12,970 nt of DNA from an uncultured Lachnospiraceae bacterium (GTDB lineage: Bacteria; Bacillota; Clostridia; Lachnospirales; Lachnospiraceae), in assembly GCA_910586755.1 (NCBI GenBank), contig CAJUJM010000099.1, positions 1-12,970 on the forward strand. Reading direction: 5' to 3'. Both the position numbers and the translations under genes were made by a program. How positions within the stretch are numbered: the first letter of the stretch is position 1; the number at the start of each line of letters is the position of its first letter. The notes below the pieces were generated by a model that saw only the letters and a list, made by a program, of their open reading frames with translations, was not told the origin of the DNA and made no database searches. Positions 6,622-12,465 of the stretch are shown piece after piece.

Positions 6622-7224
6622 ATTTCAAAAAATACATATGGCTATGTCCGGGTCAGCAGCAAGGATCAGAACCAGGACAGGCAGCTGATTGCAATGAGGA
6701 ACTTGTTCATAGAGGAGAAAAACATTTTTATGGACAAACAATCCGGCAAGGATTTTGACCGTCCTCAGTATAAAAAACTGGTGAAGAAATTAAAGCCGGA
6801 CGATTTGCTCTATATTAAGAGTATCGACCGGCTGGGGCGAAATTACGATGAAATTTTAGAACAATGGCGGATTCTGACCAAGGAGAAACGTATCGATATT
6901 GTTGTACTGGATATGCCTCTTTTAGATACCCGCAGAGGGAAAGATTTGATGGGAACCTTCCTCAGCGACATTGTTCTCCAGGTGTTGTCTTTTGTGGCAG
7001 AAAATGAACGTACCAATATCCGCAGCCGGCAGGCGGAAGGAATTGCGGCGGCGAAGGCCAGAGGCGTCCGTTTTGGCCGTCCTCCTAAGCCTCTTCCGGA
7101 GAATTACCACAGCGCCTATCAGAGATGGAAGTCGGGAATGATTTCCGGAACAGCCGCGGCAAAGGAGTGCGGAATGCCGTTGTCCACATTTCGTTACCAG
7201 GCGGGGATTTATGAAAATACATAA
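6622..7224 (+). CDS. Small serine recombinase (resolvase/invertase family)
   Basis: From an ATT start the protein is 200 residues and begins (M)SKNTYGYVRVSSKDQNQDRQ, which aligns with how small serine recombinases usually begin. R10 and S12 of YVRVSS are the expected catalytic arginine and serine. KSIDRLGRN (66-74) supplies R70 and R73. FVAENERTNIRSRQAEGI (124-141) is the long E helix, and the C-terminal 45 residues form a resolvase-type helix-turn-helix (ISGTAAAKECGMPLSTFRY). The strong ribosome binding site AAAGGAGG (6604-6611) lies ten bases before ATT 6622. The in-frame TTG at 6613 is one base from it, and GTG 6586 lies upstream of it. The family cuts and rejoins DNA through a serine-linked intermediate. 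No transposase, invertible promoter or second recombinase was seen nearby, so it is an orphan. Confidence 0.88.
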   Translation: MSKNTYGYVRVSSKDQNQDRQLIAMRNLFIEEKNIFMDKQSGKDFDRPQYKKLVKKLKPDDLLYIKSIDRLGRNYDEILEQWRILTKEKRIDIVVLDMPLLDTRRGKDLMGTFLSDIVLQVLSFVAENERTNIRSRQAEGIAAAKARGVRFGRPPKPLPENYHSAYQRWKSGMISGTAAAKECGMPLSTFRYQAGIYENT

Positions 7225-7225
7225 C

Positions 7226-7245
7226 AGCTGGGATGGCAGCTTCTA
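7226..7245. terminator. Small hairpin between convergent recombinase and thiT genes
   Basis: AGCTG (7226-7230) and CAGCT (7237-7241) form a five-pair stem with loop GGATGG, just after the recombinase stop and just before the thiT stop. The following TTCTATT is a poor U tract, so this is at best a weak terminator for the recombinase transcript. Confidence 0.25.
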
Positions 7246-7908
7246 TTCAACGGCTCTTTGCCGTACCTGAGACAAAGCCTTTGATACTGGAGGAAGGGAG
7301 AGGATGATGATGGTGATCACACCTTCTGCCAGAATGTAGGAATAGTTATACACAATGGGATAAACGGGGCGCAGGGCCTGGGGAAAGGTTTCCGGCATGT
7401 ACTCCATCCAGTACAGATAACCGCCCAGAGAGTGAAAAGCTCCCCTTGCAAAGATTCCCAGCAAATAGCCCTTTAAGAGGCCGTTTTTGGATTTAAAAAA
7501 CAGGCCGGAGAGCCCAAGAGCGGCAAATGCCAAAACATAGTCGCAGCATACCTGAAAAAATGACAGGACAAAAGGCTCCTGGAGAAACTGCAAAATCCCG
7601 TAGGCAAGACCAGTTAAAACGCCTGCTCTTACGCCGTACCAATAGCCGATAAGAGAGATGAACAACATGCTGCACAGAGTGATGGAACCACCCCAGGGTG
7701 CGGAGAACAGTTTGATGTAGGATGTGAGAAACGCAAGGGCCATGGCCATGGCGCAGAATACCATCTGCCTGGTGGATATCGCCTGTCCTTTTTGAGCGCG
7801 GCCCTTTACCAGACCACCTACTAAAAAGAGCAAAATTCCGGCGGCAGCAGATACGCCATAGCCAGCGGCGGTGAGACCGCCTTCCACAGTGATAAGAAAA
7901 TCAGACAT
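7243..7908 (-). CDS. thiT: ThiT, thiamine-specific S component of an ECF transporter
   Basis: This 221-residue membrane protein has about six hydrophobic segments. It carries the ThiT signature SAPWGGSITLCSMLFI (69-84), then YGVRAGVLTGLAYGILQF (91-108), RGAFHSLGGYLYW (155-167) and YNYSYILAEG (187-196). H159, W167, Y187-N188 and E195 match the places where thiamine-contacting residues lie in known ThiT proteins. An extra N-terminal helix (about 15-34) precedes the core. ThiT binds thiamine in the membrane and works with the shared EcfT and EcfA/A' energising module, which is not in this window. The upstream TPP riboswitch confirms the assignment. The ribosome binding site AAGGAGG (plus 7916-7922) is separated from ATG by seven T's and can be masked by an upstream CCTCCT. 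Confidence 0.93.
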   Translation of the reverse strand: MSDFLITVEGGLTAAGYGVSAAAGILLFLVGGLVKGRAQKGQAISTRQMVFCAMAMALAFLTSYIKLFSAPWGGSITLCSMLFISLIGYWYGVRAGVLTGLAYGILQFLQEPFVLSFFQVCCDYVLAFAALGLSGLFFKSKNGLLKGYLLGIFARGAFHSLGGYLYWMEYMPETFPQALRPVYPIVYNYSYILAEGVITIIILSLPPVSKALSQVRQRAVE

Positions 7909-7915
7909 AAAAAAA

Positions 7916-7936
7916 CCTCCTTGACTGGACAGGAGG
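7916..7936 (-). promoter_or_regulatory. Ribosome-binding-site masking hairpin of thiT
   Basis: On the minus strand CCTCCT (plus 7931-7936) can pair with AGGAGG of the thiT ribosome binding site (plus 7916-7921), loop GTCCAGTCA, followed directly by TTTTTTT and the ATG. It is placed to be the output of the TPP riboswitch, blocking translation when folded. The T7 tract means it might also end transcription. Confidence 0.55.
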
Positions 7937-7989
7937 GGATTGCTTTACAAAATACTGCCGTTACAAAATAGCAACGTAACCGTATTTGC

Positions 7990-8088
7990 TGCTTCCTTAC
8001 GCCGGCATTAACCGGTTCAAGTAATGAGGGTCAGGGATATCCGCAGATGCGGCGCACCCAGTCTCAGCTCTAAGCTCCCCTAGCGAGT
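7990..8088 (-). promoter_or_regulatory. TPP riboswitch (THI element) upstream of thiT
   Basis: Read on the minus strand the segment contains CTAGGGGAGC (plus 8073-8082), GCTGAGA (plus 8062-8068), and then TTGAACCGGTTAATGCCGGC followed by GTAAGGAAGC (plus 7991-8019). These are the conserved parts of the TPP aptamer in the right order. Binding of thiamine pyrophosphate should switch off thiT. The region between the aptamer and the gene has a CCTCCT/AGGAGG hairpin over the ribosome binding site as the probable expression platform. Confidence 0.92.
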
Positions 8089-8174
8089 CATTATTATTTT
8101 TTTGCAAAAATCTGTCTCCGGACAGGCGGCATAGCTATCAGCCTGCCAGGCCGGAAAAGCTTTTGCTTCATGAA

Positions 8175-8203
8175 AGTATACCTCCAAACAGGGAGGAAGT
8201 CAA
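8175..8203 (-). promoter_or_regulatory. Promoter of the thiT riboswitch transcript
   Basis: On the minus strand TTGACT (plus 8198-8203) and TATACT (plus 8175-8180) have a 17-bp spacer, a strong sigma-A match. The start would be near 8168, about 80 bases before the TPP aptamer. The spacer contains the dyad CCTCC-CTGTTT-GGAGG (plus 8181-8196), which could be a repressor site or chance. Confidence 0.75.
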
Positions 8204-8236
8204 GCAAATGGCATTATTATTTCATGTAGCAGGATT

Positions 8237-8274
8237 GGAAAGAATCTGGAAACCAGCGGATTCTTCCCTTTTTT
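8237..8274 (+). terminator. Intrinsic terminator, plus strand, no obvious upstream gene
   Basis: GGAAAGAATC (8237-8246) pairs with GATTCTTCC (8259-8267) with one bulged A, the inner TGG/CCA adds pairs, and CCCTTTTTTG follows. The minus strand has no T tract, so the direction is plus. The nearest plus-strand gene upstream is the recombinase ending at 7224, so it may stop antisense transcripts over thiT or an unseen short RNA. Confidence 0.65.
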
Positions 8275-8284
8275 GATATCTTTG

Positions 8285-8308
8285 CCGGGTAATAAATCAC
8301 CCGGTTTT
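8285..8308 (+). terminator. Second intrinsic terminator, plus strand
   Basis: CCGGGT (8285-8290) and ACCCGG (8299-8304) form a perfect six-pair stem with loop AATAAATC, then TTTTATATT. It lies only about ten bases after the first terminator. Either it is a back-up, or it belongs to leader regulation of the transporter gene starting at 8420. Confidence 0.5.
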
Positions 8309-8419
8309 ATATTGCCGAATAAGAAAGGGATTTTTGGGAAATCTAAGCACTAGAGCATTTTTCAAACACGCGCTGGAAAGCGAAGGCTTACAAATTTGAC
8401 AGAGAGGCGGAAAATAGAA

Positions 8420-8845
8420 ATGGGATGGATTATCGCACTGGTTTCAGGAGCGCTTATGAGTATTCAGGGTGTGTTTAACACCGAGGTTACCAAACAGACC
8501 AGCATATGGGTGTCTTCAGGATGGGTGCAGCTGACGGCATTTGTGGCCTGCCTGATTATGTGGATCTTTACCGGGCGGGAACAGATCAGCGGTTTGTGGC
8601 AGATAGAGCCCAAATACATGTTATTAGGAGGTATTTTAGGAGCTTTTATTACCTATACGGTTATCAAAAGCGTAGGGACGTTGGGACCGGCCCAGTCGGC
8701 CCTTTTAATTGTGGTTGCCCAGATAATTGTGGCATACGGAATTGAGGTTTTCGGTATGTTTGGAGTGGAAAAAGCGGGATTCGAGTGGAGAAAGCTTTTG
8801 GGGGCTGCTGTAGCGATTTTAGGTATCGTAATTTTTAAAAAATAA
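8420..8845 (+). CDS. Small DMT-superfamily transporter (YdcZ/DUF606 type)
   Basis: This 141-residue hydrophobic protein has about five membrane segments (roughly residues 3-20, 33-51, 67-84, 91-112, 124-140). It begins MGWIIALVSGALMSIQGVFN and includes TYTVIKSVGTLGPAQSALLIVVAQ (about 79-101), typical of the half-length DMT family YdcZ/DUF606. Such proteins probably work as dimers, and substrates are mostly unknown. The frame is open from a TTG at 8396, but the ATG at 8420 has GAGAGGCGG (8402-8410) nine bases upstream and places the first membrane helix at the N-terminus. It has no neighbours of related function. The two terminators and a promoter-poor leader upstream may mean regulated expression, but no known riboswitch class was recognised. 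Confidence 0.82.
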   Translation: MGWIIALVSGALMSIQGVFNTEVTKQTSIWVSSGWVQLTAFVACLIMWIFTGREQISGLWQIEPKYMLLGGILGAFITYTVIKSVGTLGPAQSALLIVVAQIIVAYGIEVFGMFGVEKAGFEWRKLLGAAVAILGIVIFKK

Positions 8846-8848
8846 TGC

Positions 8849-8877
8849 TTGTATTTGCCGGGTCCATTGAGTAGAAT
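8849..8877 (+). promoter_or_regulatory. Promoter candidate for comEA-like gene and response regulator
   Basis: TTGTAT (8849-8854) and TAGAAT (8872-8877) are 17 bp apart, with a second TAGAAT overlapping at 8877-8882. The start would be near 8884, followed by AAAGGAGG (8902-8909) and TTG at 8916. Confidence 0.55.
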
Positions 8878-8915
8878 AGAATGTAGGCTGGGATGGCATC
8901 CAAAGGAGGAAGCCA

Positions 8916-9494
8916 TTGAAAAAATTAAGAAAGAATTGCCAGTGGGCGGCATTTTTGCTGCTCACTATCCTGTTTTCCTCAGGATGCAGCCACAGGGCAG
9001 AGGAGCTTGTTTTCACATCTTCTTCTGCGGCAGAGACCGGGACAGAGATGAGTCAGGAGGCTTCATCTTCTGCGCCTTTGCTGGTTCATGTCTGCGGAGC
9101 AGTCCAAAGCCCGGGGGTTTATGAATTGTGCCCCGGGGACAGGATTTTTGATGCAGTGGAAGCCGCCGGGGGATTTTCCCGGGATGCGGCGGGACACGCG
9201 CTGAATCTGGCCCAGCCGGTAGAAGACGGAATCCAGATCCGGATTCCCACCCAGTCGGAGGCGGCAGAGCTTCTGCAGGCTGTTTCGATTTCCTCAGAGC
9301 CGGGAAAAATCAATATTAATACTGCCGGAGAAGAGGAGCTTACCAGCCTCAGCGGAATCGGGGAATCCCGAGCCAGGGATATTCTGGCGTACAGAAAAGA
9401 ACATGGCCCTTTCCGGTCCATAGAAGACATTAAGCAGGTGCCGGGAATTAAAAATGCAGTATTTGAGAAAATAAAAGATGACATTACCGTTTAA
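8916..9494 (+). CDS. comEA: ComEA-like SLBB and helix-hairpin-helix lipoprotein
   Basis: The protein has 192 residues from a TTG start, chosen because AAAGGAGG lies six bases upstream. An N-terminal hydrophobic segment (about 10-22) ends FSSGC with C24, a relaxed lipobox, so it is probably a membrane-anchored lipoprotein. After a low-complexity Ser/Ala/Glu linker comes an SLBB domain (about 54-112, with VHVCGAVQSPGVYEL and DAVEAAGGF). A pair of helix-hairpin-helix motifs follows (131-192, with ININTAGEEELTSLSGIGESRARDIL and IEDIKQVPGIKNAVFEKI). ComEA binds incoming double-stranded DNA outside the membrane during transformation. No comEB/comEC gene follows, so its role in DNA uptake is inferred. 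It is 30 bp upstream of the response regulator, so the two are probably co-transcribed. Confidence 0.9.
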   Translation: MKKLRKNCQWAAFLLLTILFSSGCSHRAEELVFTSSSAAETGTEMSQEASSSAPLLVHVCGAVQSPGVYELCPGDRIFDAVEAAGGFSRDAAGHALNLAQPVEDGIQIRIPTQSEAAELLQAVSISSEPGKININTAGEEELTSLSGIGESRARDILAYRKEHGPFRSIEDIKQVPGIKNAVFEKIKDDITV

Positions 9495-9524
9495 CAGACG
9501 GAAGAATTCAGATAGAGGTGGATA

Positions 9525-10226
9525 ATGGCAAGAGTATTAGTGGTAGATGATGAGAAATTAATTGTAAAAGGGATCCGCTTCAGCCTTGAGCAGGACGGGA
9601 TGGAAGTAGATTGTGCATATGACGGCGAGGAAGCCATAGAGAAAGCCCGCCAGACAGAATACGATATTATTTTATTGGACGTAATGCTGCCTATGGCAGA
9701 CGGATATGAGGTATGCCAGGCGATTCGGGAATTCTCGGAAGTACCGATTATCATGCTGACCGCTAAGGGCGGGGATATGGATAAGATTCTGGGATTAGAG
9801 TACGGCGCAGATGATTACATAACCAAGCCATTTAATATTCTGGAGGTAAAAGCAAGAATTAAGGCCATTATGCGCCGCAGCGCAAAGAACAAGAAAAAGA
9901 ACCAGGGAGCGGAGAAGCGTGTCATCGCAGAGGGAGATTTAAAGCTGGATTTGGATGGCCGCAGAGTGTTTATTGGGGAAAAGGAGATTAATCTGACAGC
10001 CAAAGAATTTGACTTGCTGGAGCTTTTGGCCTGCAATCCTAATAAGGTCTACAGCCGGGAGTCTCTCCTTGCTTTTGTGTGGGGAAACCGGGCCATGGAC
10101 AATGGGGATGTCCGCACCGTAGATGTTCATGTAAGGCGGCTGAGGGAAAAGATAGAACCCAGCCCCAGCGATCCCAAATACGTACATACGAAATGGGGCG
10201 TAGGCTACTATTTTCGGGCAAAATAA
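9525..10226 (+). CDS. OmpR/PhoB-type response regulator, no adjacent kinase
   Basis: The 233-residue protein has a receiver domain (1 to about 117) with acidic pocket D8-D9, phospho-acceptor D52 in IILLDVMLP, T79 in IMLTA, Y98 and K101 in DYITKPF. A short basic linker is followed by a winged-helix DNA-binding domain (about 130-231, with LTAKEFDLLELL, VDVHVRRLREKI and TKWGVGYYF). Phosphorylation by a sensor kinase would promote dimerisation and promoter binding. All residues needed for phosphorylation are present. The AGAGG ribosome binding site (9514-9518) is six bases from ATG. No histidine kinase gene lies next to it: the following gene is on the opposite strand after a terminator. Its kinase must be elsewhere. 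Confidence 0.95.
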   Translation: MARVLVVDDEKLIVKGIRFSLEQDGMEVDCAYDGEEAIEKARQTEYDIILLDVMLPMADGYEVCQAIREFSEVPIIMLTAKGGDMDKILGLEYGADDYITKPFNILEVKARIKAIMRRSAKNKKKNQGAEKRVIAEGDLKLDLDGRRVFIGEKEINLTAKEFDLLELLACNPNKVYSRESLLAFVWGNRAMDNGDVRTVDVHVRRLREKIEPSPSDPKYVHTKWGVGYYFRAK

Positions 10227-10234
10227 GACAGGAC

Positions 10235-10276
10235 AAAAGAGACCTGGGCGCGCCATAACAGCAGTGCCCAGGTGGT
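10235..10276 (-). terminator. Terminator between response regulator and deacetylase genes
   Basis: ACCTGGGC (10242-10249) pairs with GCCCAGGT (10266-10273), with outer AGA/TCT pairs beyond a two-base bulge. On the minus strand the stem is followed by CTCTTTTGT, so it serves the deacetylase gene. On the plus strand the stem may also slow response-regulator transcripts, but there is no U tract. Confidence 0.7.
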
Positions 10277-10321
10277 CTGGTATGGGGCATTCGGCAAAAT
10301 TCGCCAGGGGTGCGGAATACA

Positions 10322-11194
10322 CTATAAACTGCCAGCCAGCTTATCGATGGATTCAAACCGGTAGCCCATCTGTTCCCATTTGGTCAGCAACTCGTCTAAA
10401 ATCGCCGCATTGGTGCTGGAAGTACTGTGGAGAAGCACTACGGCGCCGGGGTGGATGCGGCTGAGGAGCTTGTCAAAGGCTTCTTCCTTTGAGGGCTGTT
10501 TATCCTGATACCAGTCTACATAGGCCAGGCTCCAGAAAAAGGTGGTGTATCCCAGATCCTTTGCCATCTGAAGATTGGATTCACTGTATTTCCCCTGGGG
10601 AGGCCGGTAAAATTTGGACATAGGCTGGCCGGTAATCTGCTGAAAAAGGGTTTCCAGATCCGTCAGCTCTTTTTGAAAGGTTTCTGCAGTAGATATTTTG
10701 GACATATCCGGATGGTGATAGGTATGGTTGCCTACGATATGGCCTTCTGTTATCATGCGTTTTACCAGATCAGGGCTGGTTTCCAGATAATTTCCCACCA
10801 GGAAAAAGGCGGCTGGAGCCTGATGCTTTTTCAGCGCGTCTAAAATGGCTTCTGTATTGCCGTTTTCATAGCCAGCGTCAAAAGTCAGATAGATCACCTT
10901 ATCTTCCGGCGAGCCTAAATAGCAGGCCCGAAACTCTTTTAAATAATCAGAGGTGGCGTTGCCCACCGGGGGAAGCCCCGGGGTTTGAAAGCTTAGACCC
11001 CAGTTTCCGTCAGAGGCAGACAGGAAGGCGCCAGATGCAGTTTGCTGATCCAGGGTAAACCAGGCGGCTGTCTGTCCGGCAAAAAAGGAAAAAGCAAAAA
11101 GGGCTGTAAGGCAGGCCAGAGCAGTGATTTTTTCCGGGGGCCGGGGGATACGCCGGGCCAGACGGCTCAGGGAAGCAAAAAACTTTAATCTCAT
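10322..11194 (-). CDS. pdaA: PdaA-like polysaccharide (peptidoglycan) deacetylase
   Basis: This 290-residue protein has a basic N-terminus and one signal/anchor helix (about 23-44), so it acts outside the membrane. A PdaA-type lead-in GNWGLSFQTPGLPPVG (63-78) precedes the NodB homology domain. Its motifs are YLTFDAGYENG (102-112, base D106), GNHTYHH (155-161, metal ligands H157 and H161), FYRPPQGKYSE (195-205), VDWYQDKQPS (226-235) and VVLLHS (252-257, H256). PdaA removes the acetyl group of N-acetylmuramic acid in the path to muramic-delta-lactam of the spore cortex. The second Asp of the general TFDDG motif is Ala here; PdaA proteins vary at this place. The start has only a weak GGATG upstream. 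The NWG and VDW features favour PdaA over a general chitin or wall deacetylase, and point to a spore former. Confidence 0.88.
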   Translation of the reverse strand: MRLKFFASLSRLARRIPRPPEKITALACLTALFAFSFFAGQTAAWFTLDQQTASGAFLSASDGNWGLSFQTPGLPPVGNATSDYLKEFRACYLGSPEDKVIYLTFDAGYENGNTEAILDALKKHQAPAAFFLVGNYLETSPDLVKRMITEGHIVGNHTYHHPDMSKISTAETFQKELTDLETLFQQITGQPMSKFYRPPQGKYSESNLQMAKDLGYTTFFWSLAYVDWYQDKQPSKEEAFDKLLSRIHPGAVVLLHSTSSTNAAILDELLTKWEQMGYRFESIDKLAGSL

Positions 11195-11288
11195 AAAATG
11201 TCATCCAGATATGATTGATTTGTCTAAATATATGAGAGAAATACAGGAAACATAACAGGATTTCAACCATAACAGAAGAGGTAGAGAA

Positions 11289-11810
11289 ATGGAATACAGA
11301 ATACGTCAGGCAGAGGCAGGCGACTTAGAGGCAGTTACCCGGGTGGAGGCGGCCTGTTTTCCGGCGGCAGAAGCAGCCGGGAAGGAAGCATTCCGTCAGA
11401 GGCTCACTGCCTTTCCGGAATGTTTTTTTGTAGCGGAAGCGATGGAGGGCGGACGGCCCGGAGAAATGATAGGATTTATTAACGGAGCCGCGGTGGAGGA
11501 AAAAACCATCTGCGACGAAATGTTTGAGGACGCAGGATGGCATAAAAAGGACGGCCCTTACCAGAGCATTTTTGGGCTGGATGTGGTGGAAGCCTGGAGA
11601 CGCCAGGGTGTTGCGGCAGCCCTGATGAATCATTTGATAGAAGATGCCAGAAGGAAGGGACGAAAGGGGTTAATTTTAACCTGCAAAGACAGATTGATTC
11701 ATTATTATGAAACCTTTGGCTACCGAAATCTGGGAATATCCGCGTCTGTCCATGGAGGCGCTGTGTGGTATGATATGATACTGGAATTTGAGAAAGATCC
11801 GGAGGACTAA
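11289..11810 (+). CDS. GNAT-family N-acetyltransferase
   Basis: This 173-residue protein begins YRIRQAEAGDLEAVTRVEAACFP, the usual first strand and helix of the GNAT fold. IFGLDVVEAWRRQGVAAALM (94-113) holds the acetyl-CoA pyrophosphate loop (R-R-Q-G-V-A, 104-109), and HYYETFGYRNLG (138-149) is motif B. The ending VHGGAVWYDMIL resembles bacterial arylalkylamine-type acetyltransferases, though the substrate cannot be read from sequence. AGAGGTAGAG (11277-11286) precedes the ATG. Its stop is two bases before the rlmH start, and the GGAGG for rlmH lies inside its last codons, so the two genes are translationally linked. It is divergent from the deacetylase gene, sharing a 94-bp intergenic region. 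Confidence 0.9.
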   Translation: MEYRIRQAEAGDLEAVTRVEAACFPAAEAAGKEAFRQRLTAFPECFFVAEAMEGGRPGEMIGFINGAAVEEKTICDEMFEDAGWHKKDGPYQSIFGLDVVEAWRRQGVAAALMNHLIEDARRKGRKGLILTCKDRLIHYYETFGYRNLGISASVHGGAVWYDMILEFEKDPED

Positions 11811-11812
11811 CG

Positions 11813-12292
11813 GTGAAGATAACCCTGATTACGGTGGGAAAGATTAAGGAGAGATATTTAGAGGAAGCCATCCGGGAATATACCAAGCGGCTGAACCGCT
11901 ACTGCAAACTGGAAATTATTCAGGCAGCAGATGAAAAGACTCCTGATGGGGCCAGCCCGTCTCTGGAGGAACAGATAAAAGACAGAGAGGGTAAACGGAT
12001 CTTGTCCCACGTAAAAGATGGCATGTATGTGATCGCTTTGGCAATTCAGGGAAAAATGCTGACATCAGAAGAGCTGGCAGAGAAGATGGACTCCCTGGGA
12101 GTAAGCGGAATCAGCCACGTGGCATTTATTATCGGCGGCTCTCTGGGGCTGTCAAAAGAGGTTTTAGGGCGGGCGGATTTTCAGCTCAGCTTTTCCAAAA
12201 TGACCTTCCCTCATCAATTGATGAGGGTGATTTTGCTGGAACAGATTTACAGGAGCTATCGGATTATTGCGGGAGAGCCGTATCATAAGTAA
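11813..12292 (+). CDS. rlmH: RlmH, 23S rRNA pseudouridine-1915 N3-methyltransferase
   Basis: The protein has 159 residues from a GTG start, with GGAGG (11801-11805) seven bases upstream. It begins MKITLITVGKIKERYLEEAI-like and carries the SPOUT-type knot signature HVAFIIGGSLGLS (SAM site) and the conserved tail MTFPHQLMRVILLEQIYRSY ending in GEPYHK. Length and both ends match RlmH closely. It methylates N3 of pseudouridine 1915 in helix 69 of 23S rRNA in assembled 70S ribosomes. It is a housekeeping gene and appears intact. No clear terminator was seen in the 170 bases that follow. Confidence 0.97.
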   Translation: MKITLITVGKIKERYLEEAIREYTKRLNRYCKLEIIQAADEKTPDGASPSLEEQIKDREGKRILSHVKDGMYVIALAIQGKMLTSEELAEKMDSLGVSGISHVAFIIGGSLGLSKEVLGRADFQLSFSKMTFPHQLMRVILLEQIYRSYRIIAGEPYHK

Positions 12293-12353
12293 GGGAAAAG
12301 GAAACAATCAGGGAATATGGCAAGAAACACTGTAAAGTGGGATGAGTAGCTTA

Positions 12354-12382
12354 TTGTGTTTTGCCGGATTGCTGTGTATAAT
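12354..12382 (+). promoter_or_regulatory. Promoter of the Rpn-family gene
   Basis: TTGTGT (12354-12359) and TATAAT (12377-12382) have a 17-bp spacer. The start is expected near 12389, giving a leader of about 75 bases. Confidence 0.65.
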
Positions 12383-12465
12383 AGACGTAAGAGATAGAAA
12401 AGATATTAAACGTACAGCGGTTTCTGGCATAATTTTTAAAGAAGACAGGCAGAGGAATGGAAAAC

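Larger units (their letters stand above)
7909..8419. other. Long regulatory gap between thiT and the YdcZ-type transporter gene
   Basis: No gene was found here. From left to right it holds the thiT ribosome-binding-site hairpin, the TPP aptamer, a leader, the thiT promoter, and two plus-strand terminators. Between 8309 and 8401 I see only small imperfect hairpins, for example AAGC-GAAG-GCTT near 8378-8389, and no convincing promoter for the transporter gene. Confidence 0.6.

Noticed and set aside
6525..6758. 77-codon open frame overlapping the dyad and the recombinase start
   Set aside because: It is a different frame of the recombinase gene with no family resemblance and no ribosome binding site.
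8104..8125. CTGTC-CGGA-GACAG hairpin followed by ATTTTT on the minus strand, upstream of the TPP aptamer
   Set aside because: The stem has only five pairs. As a terminator it would cut off the riboswitch message before the aptamer, so it is more likely part of the leader.
8360..8400. Resemblance to a cyclic-di-GMP or other riboswitch (CACGCGCTGGAAAGCGAAGGC)
   Set aside because: Only short pieces match. The conserved core and pairing order of known classes are not present.
9119..9484. 121-codon minus-strand open frame inside comEA
   Set aside because: It is antisense to the SLBB and helix-hairpin-helix coding region, with no start signal and no family pattern.
11195..11288. Sporulation sigma-G promoter for the PdaA-like gene
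   Set aside because: Only weak matches such as TGTTAT and CATATAT were found. They do not fit the consensus well enough to report.
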